9,417 nucleotides of DNA from an uncultured Clostridia bacterium (GTDB taxonomy: Bacteria > Bacillota > Clostridia > Christensenellales > CASEPJ01): assembly GCA_949289715.1 (NCBI GenBank), contig CASEPJ010000223.1:1-9417 (forward strand), written 5' to 3'. The notes under the pieces were generated by a model, which worked only from the letters and a program-made list of their open reading frames with translations, was not told the DNA's origin and did no database searches. The translations under genes and the position numbers were made by a program. Positions 1-5,932 of the stretch are shown here, piece by piece (within the stretch, counting starts at the first letter, position 1; every line of letters starts with the position of its first letter).

Positions 1-7
1 TAATTAA

Positions 8-1111
8 TTAATTAAATTTTCTAACCGGTAAAATCAAATATAGACTGTTTTTTATATCGTTTGCTTCAATTATACAAGGATTAATACTGCCGTTTAGACT
101 AATATCCACATAATCTGAGTCTATTGCTTTTATTGCGTCGTAAACAAATCTTACGTTAAACTTAATTTCTAAATCTTTTCCGTCCATTGCCATGGGAATA
201 CACTCGGTTACCGTTCCCAATTCCGATTTAGCCAATACCGTAATATTTTTTTCTTCTATTTCAAAATTAACGTAATTGTTTTTATCCGCTCTGGAGAGTA
301 AATTTGCTCTTTCAAGTGCCCTTTCGAATAAATCTTTTTTTACCGTTACTTTAGTTTCGGTCTGCGCCGGCAATATCTGCCTATAATTTATATATTCACC
401 CGTCAATAAGGTTGTTATTATTGTAGCAGTTCCGAAATTTATCATCATATAATTTTTTTCTATTACCATAAAAACGTCAACGTCTTCTTCCTCAATAAAT
501 TTTAAAATTTCGTTTAACGATTTTACTGGTACTATTATTTTACAATCTTTTCCCTCTTCTCCTGCTTTTTCTTCCGCAATTCCCATTCTGTATCCGTCTA
601 AACATACAGCTCTTACCAATCCTTTTTCCTTCTCGAATAGACATCCTTTCAAAATAGGTCTGGCATCGTCCAACGCTGCGCAAAAAGTCGTCTTTTGTAT
701 TAAATTTTTTAAAGCTTTTCCTTTTAACTGAATTACGTTTTCCTCTTCTATTTCCTTTTGTTTAGGATAATCTTCAACATCAAAACAGTTAAATTCCGCT
801 TCGTTTTCCGAATATTTAATTTTTAACACGTTATTTTCGTTTACCGAAAGTTCTATTTCTTCGTTGGTCAAAGACTTAACGAATTCGCAAAATACTCTAC
901 CATAAACAACGGCTTCTCCGTCTTCCATTACTACCGCTTTTATTCTTTTTTCTATAGAAAGCTCTTTATCTGTTGCAAAGAGAATCAATTCGTCGTTTTT
1001 TGCCGTTAATTTTATACCTTCCAAAACGGGATTTACCGTTTTGCTGCCTGCAGCTTTAATAACTTTTAATGTGGCTTCACTAAGTGAAAGACCGTCGCAG
1101 TTGATTTTCAT
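8..1111 (-). CDS. dnaN: DNA polymerase III subunit beta (sliding clamp)
   Basis: The product is the ring-shaped clamp that encircles DNA and tethers DNA polymerase III and other clamp-binding proteins. It is 367 residues, the normal length, enough for three repeated clamp domains of about 120 residues each. The N-terminus (MKINCDGLSLSEATLKVI, then NPVLEGIKLTA and LFATDKELSIE) and the C-terminal LILPVRKFN are typical of the family; the final LPVR corresponds to the usual MPxR end that lines the partner-binding cleft. A good ribosome binding site (GAGAGGA, 1119-1125) sits 7 bases before the ATG and supports the start. The gene follows dnaA on the same strand after 327 bp, the standard dnaA-dnaN order. 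Its stop lies in a short TTAA-type simple repeat at the window edge, so any downstream gene is outside the window. Confidence 0.98.
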   Translation of the reverse strand: MKINCDGLSLSEATLKVIKAAGSKTVNPVLEGIKLTAKNDELILFATDKELSIEKRIKAVVMEDGEAVVYGRVFCEFVKSLTNEEIELSVNENNVLKIKYSENEAEFNCFDVEDYPKQKEIEEENVIQLKGKALKNLIQKTTFCAALDDARPILKGCLFEKEKGLVRAVCLDGYRMGIAEEKAGEEGKDCKIIVPVKSLNEILKFIEEEDVDVFMVIEKNYMMINFGTATIITTLLTGEYINYRQILPAQTETKVTVKKDLFERALERANLLSRADKNNYVNFEIEEKNITVLAKSELGTVTECIPMAMDGKDLEIKFNVRFVYDAIKAIDSDYVDISLNGSINPCIIEANDIKNSLYLILPVRKFN

Positions 1112-1174
1112 AAATTTGTCCTCTCAATTAATATATATTGTTATTGTTAATATAATATTTAAGCTCTGTATAAA

Positions 1175-1183
1175 TGTGGATAT
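1175..1183 (-). promoter_or_regulatory. DnaA-box-like nonamer ATATCCACA
   Basis: The minus strand reads ATATCCACA, one mismatch from TTATCCACA. It lies 64 bp upstream of the dnaN start, so it could act in origin binding, in control of dnaN, or both. Confidence 0.4.
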
Positions 1184-1256
1184 TTAAAATTTTATACCAT
1201 ATATTGTATTTAAAAATTTTAAAAATTCAAAATCTATGAATTTTAATGTTGATATA

Positions 1257-1265
1257 TTGTCCACA
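1257..1265 (+). promoter_or_regulatory. DnaA-box-like nonamer TTGTCCACA
   Basis: TTGTCCACA differs from TTATCCACA only at position 3. Its start is 20 bp before that of the next similar site (1277-1285) in the same orientation, about two helical turns, which would put both on the same face of the DNA. Confidence 0.45.
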
Positions 1266-1276
1266 TATAAACAAGG

Positions 1277-1285
1277 TTGTCTACA
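1277..1285 (+). promoter_or_regulatory. DnaA-box-like nonamer TTGTCTACA
   Basis: TTGTCTACA has two differences from TTATCCACA, one of them at the variable fifth position. It is in the same orientation as, and start-to-start 20 bp from, the TTGTCCACA site. It is weak alone; the support comes from the pair. Confidence 0.35.
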
Positions 1286-1391
1286 TCTGAAAAAAACAAG
1301 AAAATTTAAACATAAGAAAATTTGCAAATAAATTTCAGATAATAAACGTATGTAGATTTAAATTAAACAATGTTAAAAAAACAAATATTTG

Positions 1392-1430
1392 TTTTCAACA
1401 TATTAACATAGGTGTTGAAAAGTTTTTTTT
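1392..1430 (+). terminator. hairpin plus T8 tract pointing towards the dnaA 3' end
   Basis: Arms TTTTCAACA (1392-1400) and TGTTGAAAA (1413-1421) form a perfect 9-bp stem with a 12-base loop. On the plus strand a G and eight T follow at once (1423-1430), the shape of an intrinsic terminator. No plus-strand gene precedes it, so it would stop transcripts leaving the origin spacer antisense to dnaA. On the minus strand, where it would serve dnaA, the nearest T run comes about 10 bases after the stem. Each arm also differs by one base from the DnaA-box variant TTTTCCACA, so an origin role is an alternative. Confidence 0.4.
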
Positions 1431-1438
1431 AACACACC

Positions 1439-2890
1439 TTAAGATTTATTCAACAGTGCGCTCCGCAAATCTTTTACTGCGGTGGCAATGTTGGAATCGG
1501 TTTTCATAAGAGAAGCAACTTTATCTCTTGCATGTATAATTGTGGTGTGATCTCTTCCGCCGAATTCCTGCCCAATAGCAGTTAAAGGTAAATTCATTAA
1601 TTCATTTATTAAATAAATGGCAATTTGTCTAGGTTCCACAATTTCTTTATTTTTCTTTTTGCCTTTCAAATCTTCTATATGAACGCCGAAATATTCGCAA
1701 ACTTTTTCTATGATTTTTTCCACGGTTACAGTGTCTTTACTTGGAGTTAAAAAATCTTTGGCAGCTTCTTTTGCGGTATCTGTAGAGATAACATATTCTT
1801 CTTTAATTTTAGAAAGGAAAATTGTTCTGTTTAAAAGACCTTCCATTTCTCTGACAGACCAATCGATTTTATTGGCAATATAATATAAAACTTCATTATC
1901 TATACTTATATTTTCTTCTTCCGCTTTTTTTTGTAAAATGGCGACTCGTGTTTCAATATCCGGCATTTGAATATTTACTATCAATCCGGAAGCAAAACGG
2001 GATTTTAAACGTTCCTCTAAAGGAGAAATATCTTTAGGAGGTCGGTCGGAAGCAAAAACAATTTGTTTATTGTTTTCGTAAAGATGATTGAAAGTATGGA
2101 AAAGTTCGTCCTGTGTTGCAGTTTTGTTTTTAATAAACTGAATGTCGTCTATCATAAGCAAATCGACATTACGATATTTATTTTTAAATTCCATAGATAA
2201 ATCACGTTGAGCGCCTGAATACATAGAAGCGACGTAATCGTTATAAAATTTGTCGCCCGTGGTATATAAAATTTTCATTTTTGAGTCGGATTCTTTTAAA
2301 TAGTTTCCAATAGAGTGAAGAATATGGGTTTTTCCCAAACCGACACCGCCGTAAATAAATAATGGATTTGTAAATTGTAAACTGCGCTGCCAATCAATAA
2401 GTTCCTGACGAGACATTACATTTCTGTCTTTTACCGATTTACCAAGTTTTTCCGCTATTGCTTTAGCAGCTGCATATACTTCATGATTGCTTTTACCGAC
2501 AACGAAATTATCAAAAGAATATTTTGGGTTTAAAGGAATATCTCCGTATGTGGAAAGTTCGGCTTTAGCGTTTTCACCAGCAGTTTTGTCTAAAATAGAG
2601 GGGTCTACGTTTGCAGTGTCTAAAACCGATTGTGGCAAATCGGTTGCGGACATTACCGAAACGGCAGTTATGCCTAAAACGGACTTTAAACCGGAAACGA
2701 CTTCGTTTATTTTAGGAAGATAGGCGGTATTTACGGTTTTTTCGATTTGATCGGAGGGAGCTTTTAAAATTAAAATACCTTCCTGAACACAGAGGGGAAC
2801 AAGAGGTTTAAGCCACATATCGTATGAAATTAGAGAGAAACAAGCGGAAAGTTCCTGTAATAATTTTTCCCAAATTTTTTGTTCTTCCAT
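1439..2890 (-). CDS. dnaA: chromosomal replication initiator protein DnaA
   Basis: DnaA is an AAA+ ATPase that binds DnaA boxes, opens oriC and helps load the helicase. From the ATG at 2890 the product is 483 residues: domain I (about 1-80), a linker (81-120), the AAA+ core with Walker A GGVGLGKT (181-188), Walker B LLMIDDI (244-250), an arginine-finger segment RLKSRF (294-299) and sensor-2 VREMEG (346-351), and DNA-binding domain IV with GGRDHTTIIHA (444-454). The frame extends six codons further to a TTG at 2908. I prefer the ATG because an AGGA site sits 8 bases before it and MEEQKIWEKLL is a normal DnaA beginning. Odd feature: between the segment FDNFVVGKSN and NPLFIYGG there are roughly 20 more residues (about 151-172) than in textbook DnaA. 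The gene has its own promoter upstream. Confidence 0.98.
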   Translation of the reverse strand: MEEQKIWEKLLQELSACFSLISYDMWLKPLVPLCVQEGILILKAPSDQIEKTVNTAYLPKINEVVSGLKSVLGITAVSVMSATDLPQSVLDTANVDPSILDKTAGENAKAELSTYGDIPLNPKYSFDNFVVGKSNHEVYAAAKAIAEKLGKSVKDRNVMSRQELIDWQRSLQFTNPLFIYGGVGLGKTHILHSIGNYLKESDSKMKILYTTGDKFYNDYVASMYSGAQRDLSMEFKNKYRNVDLLMIDDIQFIKNKTATQDELFHTFNHLYENNKQIVFASDRPPKDISPLEERLKSRFASGLIVNIQMPDIETRVAILQKKAEEENISIDNEVLYYIANKIDWSVREMEGLLNRTIFLSKIKEEYVISTDTAKEAAKDFLTPSKDTVTVEKIIEKVCEYFGVHIEDLKGKKKNKEIVEPRQIAIYLINELMNLPLTAIGQEFGGRDHTTIIHARDKVASLMKTDSNIATAVKDLRSALLNKS

Positions 2891-2928
2891 AATAAATTTC
2901 CTAATCAAAAAATAATATATTATTAAAT

Positions 2929-2957
2929 ATTATACTAAATAGTACAAAAAATTACAA
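2929..2957 (-). promoter_or_regulatory. dnaA promoter, sigma-A type
   Basis: On the minus strand, -35 TTGTAA (2952-2957) and a perfect -10 TATAAT (2929-2934) are 17 bp apart. Transcription would begin near 2922, leaving a leader of about 32 bases with the AGGA site in front of the ATG at 2890. No DnaA-box-like sequence overlaps the promoter, so DnaA autoregulation here is not evident. Confidence 0.7.
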
Positions 2958-3154
2958 GGATTTTGGAGGTATATATATAATAAAATAATTATATTTAATT
3001 ATAATCAAAAATCAGTATAAATACCGTCAGAGAATAAGAAAAATATAATGAAAAAACATATAAACAAGTATTTTAAATAAATAAAATTACGAAAAAACAA
3101 ATATTAAATAAAAAAATTTTATATCAAAAAAAGTTTATTAAAAAAATTAACGGT
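2958..3154. other. AT-rich spacer with no recognised element
   Basis: This is the central part of the 302-bp divergent spacer between dnaA and the small plus-strand gene. It is almost entirely A and T, with no open frame above about ten codons, no DnaA-box-like motif and no strong hairpin. I see nothing further in it. Confidence 0.6.
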
Positions 3155-3160
3155 TATAAT
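3155..3160 (+). promoter_or_regulatory. -10 element TATAAT of the small gene
   Basis: A perfect TATAAT lies 33 bases before the small gene's ATG. No convincing -35 is visible 16-18 bp upstream; only AT-rich sequence is found there, so the promoter is probable but incomplete. Confidence 0.4.
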
Positions 3161-3192
3161 AAAATTATTAAAAAGTTATGAGGATAAGCCAT

Positions 3193-3333
3193 ATGAAAAA
3201 AAATGTAAATAAAAAAAATAATGTAAATAACAACAAAAAAATTATTGTGGACCCGTTTGGCAGTTATACGGGGAAATGCGAAAAATTAGAAGATAAATTC
3301 AATAAACCGGTTCAAGACGCAGACGATTTATAA
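3193..3333 (+). CDS. small 46-residue protein with a PVQDADDL tail
   Basis: This is a short gene divergent from dnaA. The product begins with a Lys/Asn-rich stretch (residues 1-16), followed by VDPFGSYTG (about 19-27) and an acidic end, KPVQDADDL (38-46). It has no signal peptide and no membrane segment. An SD site (GAGGA, 3180-3184) sits 8 bases before the ATG and a TATAAT lies upstream, so expression is plausible. The head is of low complexity but the tail is not: GC rises in the second half and the tail is not what random AT-rich sequence would give. I recall unannotated small Clostridia proteins with a DPxGS(Y/W)TG...PVQDADDL pattern; this is memory and was not searched. Function is unknown. 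A disordered peptide that docks its tail on a partner is one possibility. Confidence 0.75.
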   Translation: MKKNVNKKNNVNNNKKIIVDPFGSYTGKCEKLEDKFNKPVQDADDL

Positions 3334-3371
3334 AATCATCAAAATACTGACGATTTTAAAAAACGAAATAT

Positions 3372-3397
3372 AAAAAAGCACATAATATTTATATGTG
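3372..3397 (-). terminator. terminator of the patatin-like gene
   Basis: On the minus strand CACATA pairs with TATGTG across a 7-base loop (3379-3397), followed by one C and six T (3372-3377). The stem is short and mostly AT, but position and T tract fit the end of the phospholipase transcript, about 80 bases past its stop. On the plus strand there is no T tract, so it would not serve the small gene. Confidence 0.45.
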
Positions 3398-3478
3398 AGT
3401 TGAAAAATCTGCAAAGTAAAAAACTTTTTTAAAAATGAATGTTTGAACTAAGACAATTTACATTACAAATAAATGGCT

Positions 3479-4345
3479 TTAACAATTTAAATATTGTTTA
3501 AGGTCGTTTATTTTTTCCATTCCGTTTGAAAAACCTAATTCATAACCGTTTGATAAAACGGAAAAATCTTTTTCTATGCGGTTGACTTTAAAAGTTTCGT
3601 CGGGAGCAAAAATCATAAGGTTTCCAAGTTTATATAAATCATTGATTTCCTCTCTTTGAGCATTGAAAATTCGGTCTTCATTTATTAATTTTTCTAAAAA
3701 TTTAGGATATTTACCGTAAAATAAGTTGTAAGCTTTTTTTAATTTATTGTTTATTGGATATTTTCGTGCAGTTAATGGTCTGGTTAAAACTGCAACCGCT
3801 TTGTCGTATTGCGGATGATTATATAAGTAATTTAAAGGAAGGTGTTCAAAAACACCGCCGTCTAAATATTTAACATTGTCTATTTTAACGGAGCGTGAAA
3901 TTAACGGCATACTGCTCGAAGCTATAATACATTTTTCAAAATCTTTTACGTTTTTAAAATTACTGAATTCGAAATATGTAATTTCGGATGTAGACAGAGA
4001 AGTTGCACCCACAGCAAACACACTCGGATTGTTTGCTGCTGTATTATAGTCGAAGGGAAAATATTTTTTATTGACGGTATCGAATATAAATTTGAAACCG
4101 GTAAAACCTCCGCAAGATAAAAAAGCACGAAAACCGAAATATCTTGAATCGTTCCCGAATGTATAAATAATATTTTTTGTACGGTATATTTGGCGGGAAA
4201 TAAAATTCCAACCGGTCATGGCGCCTGCTGAAATACCGACAACCGCATCAAAAGAAATATCGTTTTTTAAAAAGGCGTCCAATACGCCGGCGGTATAAAT
4301 TCCTCGATAAGCGCCGCCTTCCAAAAGCAAAATGGATTTAGACAT
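3479..4345 (-). CDS. patatin-like phospholipase
   Basis: This is a serine hydrolase of the patatin family, expected to cleave acyl groups from phospholipids or similar lipids with a Ser-Asp dyad. All three hallmarks are visible in the 288-residue product: the oxyanion-hole loop GGAYRGIYTAG (10-20), the nucleophile motif GISAG with Ser39, and the catalytic Asp in DGG (162-164). The length and the start LLLEGGAYRG resemble the bacterial YjjU/RssA-like group. There is no signal peptide or clear membrane segment, so it is likely cytoplasmic or membrane-surface. The start is supported by an AGGAA site 6 bases before the ATG. It stands alone on the minus strand, between the small plus-strand gene it converges with and the regulator gene upstream. 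The natural substrate cannot be told from sequence; lipid genes elsewhere in the window are only suggestive. Confidence 0.9.
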   Translation of the reverse strand: MSKSILLLEGGAYRGIYTAGVLDAFLKNDISFDAVVGISAGAMTGWNFISRQIYRTKNIIYTFGNDSRYFGFRAFLSCGGFTGFKFIFDTVNKKYFPFDYNTAANNPSVFAVGATSLSTSEITYFEFSNFKNVKDFEKCIIASSSMPLISRSVKIDNVKYLDGGVFEHLPLNYLYNHPQYDKAVAVLTRPLTARKYPINNKLKKAYNLFYGKYPKFLEKLINEDRIFNAQREEINDLYKLGNLMIFAPDETFKVNRIEKDFSVLSNGYELGFSNGMEKINDLKQYLNC

Positions 4346-4376
4346 GATTCATTCCTAAAAAGTTTTATATTAAGTC

Positions 4377-4452
4377 TTTTAAAAAGGTATTAGATTTTTA
4401 AACTGCGTGTTTAAAGATAAATAATATTTTTTTTCGAATACCTTTTTTAAAA
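4377..4452. repeat. nested inverted-repeat element, possible terminator
   Basis: The 322-bp spacer between the regulator and the patatin-like gene holds one structured element. Outer arms TTTTAAAAAGGTATT (4377-4391) and AATACCTTTTTTAAAA (4437-4452) match throughout, apart from one extra base in the A/T run. The 45 bases between them contain a second, perfect hairpin: TTTAAAC (4397-4403), a TGCGT loop, GTTTAAA (4409-4415). On the minus strand the outer stem ends in a T run, so it could terminate the regulator transcript or attenuate the phospholipase transcript. A miniature mobile element is an alternative, but I see no target-site duplication and no second copy in the window. The rest of the spacer shows nothing. 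Confidence 0.4.
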
Positions 4453-4667
4453 AATTATCTGGGCAATAAATGATTATGAAATTATACAATAATTAAAAGA
4501 ATAAGCAATAATTCTATATTAAATATATATAAAAATTTATGATTATTTGAAATAACCGATATAATTTGTCGATAAATTAAGCAGTTATATAAATTTTTCA
4601 ACTGAAATGAAATTAAAAAAATTAATTCACGTTTACTAAGTAAATGAAAAAATAAAATCAATAAATT

Positions 4668-5552
4668 TTATTCAATACTGTTATTGTCTGAATTAGCGTT
4701 TATTTTATCGGAACGTAAAATTTTTTTATATAATTTGTTTAATTTCTTTTCTTTTTTGGATTTTTCTTTTTCGAGTTTATAGTTTTGCTTTTCGGTTTTT
4801 ATAAGTTTTTTTAATTTTTTGCTTTCTTCTTTCAATTTTAACTGTTCGGCCTTTTCGAGTTTATCGTTTTCTTTTTTTAAACGATTTTTCTCGGCTATAA
4901 TTGCTTTTTTTTCCGATTTTTTGCGGGCGGAATTTTCTTTTCTATCTTTATACGAAGGGTCGGAATGTAATTTTTTAATTCTGTCCAAATTATATTTTAA
5001 AATTAATAAAATTTGAGTGGGCACCCCCAAAATAAAAATGACCCAAAGATTGTATTTTAATGCGGAAATATAAATACTGCACAGTAAACTCCAAATAAAA
5101 ACCGTGTCCAGCGCAAGACCGAAGCGGAGTTTACCCCATTTCATATTGAAAAGTTTTATTACAAAAACCGATACCGGAACGGCATAAACGAAAAATTGCC
5201 AGAAGTTTATTCCCTTTATCATACTTAGGCAAACAAACAAAACCGTGGCTGCAAACCATACCATCATAATTGCAAGCAGCATTATGGTAATTCGGTGTCC
5301 CCATTCTATTTTGTTATGCTCATAAGAAATTTCTTTGAAATCCCCTTTTTTAATAAGTGAATCAAAAGTTATATTGTAAATATCGCAAATTCGACAAAGC
5401 ACGTCGATATCGGGGAGCGTATCCCCTTTTTCCCAACGGGAAACAGCTTTATCCGTATAATTTAACTTTTCAGCAAGTTCCAATTGAGTTAAATTATTTT
5501 TTTTTCGAAGAATTATTAAATTTTCCGCAATAATCTGTTTTATGGTTTCCAT
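4668..5552 (-). CDS. membrane-anchored XRE-family transcriptional regulator
   Basis: The 294-residue product has three parts. Residues 1-65 are a Cro/C1-type helix-turn-helix (NLIILRKKNNLTQLELAEKL, then KAVSRWEKGDTLPDIDVL, a classic XRE signature). Residues 88-187 hold four predicted membrane helices (about 88-110, 117-134, 144-163, 169-186). Residues 190-294 form a very Lys/Glu-rich, probably coiled-coil tail. An even number of helices would place both the DNA-binding head and the basic tail in the cytoplasm. The N-terminal Met is needed to keep the first helix intact. No strong ribosome binding site precedes it, and the promoter's -10 is only 7 bases away, so the message may be nearly leaderless. 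It is divergent from the glycosyltransferase-acyltransferase genes and is the obvious candidate to regulate them and itself. What it senses is unknown; a change in the membrane is a reasonable guess. Confidence 0.85.
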   Translation of the reverse strand: METIKQIIAENLIILRKKNNLTQLELAEKLNYTDKAVSRWEKGDTLPDIDVLCRICDIYNITFDSLIKKGDFKEISYEHNKIEWGHRITIMLLAIMMVWFAATVLFVCLSMIKGINFWQFFVYAVPVSVFVIKLFNMKWGKLRFGLALDTVFIWSLLCSIYISALKYNLWVIFILGVPTQILLILKYNLDRIKKLHSDPSYKDRKENSARKKSEKKAIIAEKNRLKKENDKLEKAEQLKLKEESKKLKKLIKTEKQNYKLEKEKSKKEKKLNKLYKKILRSDKINANSDNNSIE

Positions 5553-5559
5553 ATACTCT

Positions 5560-5588
5560 ATTTTATATATAAAACATTAAAAAGTCAA
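5560..5588 (-). promoter_or_regulatory. promoter of the membrane regulator gene
   Basis: On the minus strand, -35 TTGACT (5583-5588) and -10 TAAAAT (5560-5565) are exactly 17 bp apart. The predicted transcription start falls at or within a base or two of the gene's ATG (5552). The sequence ACTCTATTTTA at 5555-5565, a near-copy of one arm of the palindrome at 5612-5630, overlaps the -10, which would suit autorepression. Confidence 0.6.
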
Positions 5589-5611
5589 TAAAAATTGCAG
5601 CATTTTTAACG

Positions 5612-5630
5612 ACTCTATTTTAAATAGAGT
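5612..5630. promoter_or_regulatory. 19-bp palindromic operator candidate
   Basis: ACTCTATTT and AAATAGAGT are perfect 9-base arms around a single central T. The palindrome lies between the two divergent promoters, 24 bp upstream of the regulator's -35. One arm recurs at 5555-5565 over the regulator's -10, and a related imperfect palindrome, ACTCTTAAAAGTGT, starts at 5662, 26 bp before the plus-strand -35. Palindromes of this size are typical targets of dimeric helix-turn-helix regulators such as the adjacent one; the pairing is inference. Confidence 0.5.
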
Positions 5631-5700
5631 TACAAAAAAAGGCTAATATAAATAGAAAATAGACTCTTAAAAGTGTATAGAAAAAAAGTAAAACATTAGA

Positions 5701-5729
5701 TTGATTTTTAAATGAAAGGCAAATAAAAT
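5701..5729 (+). promoter_or_regulatory. promoter of the glycosyltransferase operon
   Basis: -35 TTGATT (5701-5706) and -10 TAAAAT (5724-5729) are 17 bp apart. Transcription would begin near 5736, leaving an unusually long leader of about 197 bases before the glycosyltransferase ATG. That leader is AT-rich, starts with a hairpin and contains no open frame of note. Confidence 0.6.
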
Positions 5730-5735
5730 ATGTTC

Positions 5736-5759
5736 ATAAGCCTTGTGAATTCGGCTTAT
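5736..5759 (+). other. hairpin at the 5' end of the operon leader
   Basis: ATAAGCC and GGCTTAT form a perfect 7-bp stem with a 10-base loop, beginning right at the predicted transcript start. No T tract follows, so it is not a terminator; 5'-end hairpins of this kind can protect a message from decay. It could also be a further protein-binding inverted repeat. Confidence 0.35.
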
Positions 5760-5932
5760 TAAAAAGCTTGGTTTTATAAATTATTTAAAAAAAAATATTT
5801 ATTTAAAAAAGTATTTAATGGGTAATGAAAAAAATTAAAAAAATTGAGTAAAGTCTGCAAATTAAACAAATTTAACTCGATAAACAATTAAAACAATACG
5901 CCTAAAAAACGATAAACGTAAGGAGTAAAGAA

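Larger units (their letters stand above)
1112..1438. other. candidate replication origin (dnaA-dnaN spacer)
   Basis: This 327-bp, very AT-rich stretch holds no gene. It contains a small cluster of DnaA-box-like nonamers (consensus TTATNCACA): ATATCCACA on the minus strand at 1175-1183, TTGTCCACA at 1257-1265 and TTGTCTACA at 1277-1285, plus a weaker AAATCTACA on the minus strand near 1351-1359. Each is one or two bases off consensus. The spacers on either side of dnaA are equally AT-rich, but the one upstream has no CACA or TGTG at all, so the clustering here is unlikely to be chance. In many Firmicutes the unwinding part of oriC lies between dnaA and dnaN, and that knowledge supports the call. 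The exact unwinding element cannot be fixed by eye. Confidence 0.55.

Noticed and set aside
1..16. TTAATTAA-type repeat at both ends of the window, as a sign of circularity
   Set aside because: The shared stretch is under about ten bases of simple AT repeat, which is common in this DNA and not evidence of a circular molecule.
2487..2723. 78-codon plus-strand frame inside dnaA
   Set aside because: It lies wholly antisense to well-conserved DnaA sequence with no start signals; a shadow frame.
2891..2908. In-frame TTG start giving DnaA six more residues
   Set aside because: The ATG at 2890 has an AGGA site 8 bases upstream and yields a typical DnaA N-terminus; the TTG lacks its own site.
4651..4672. 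AATAAAAT/ATTTTATT hairpin overlapping the regulator stop codon
   Set aside because: All A/T pairs, expected by chance at this base composition; too weak to call a terminator.
4819..5016. 65-codon Phe/Ser-rich frame antisense to the regulator tail
   Set aside because: Produced by the Lys/Glu-rich codons on the other strand; no start signals.
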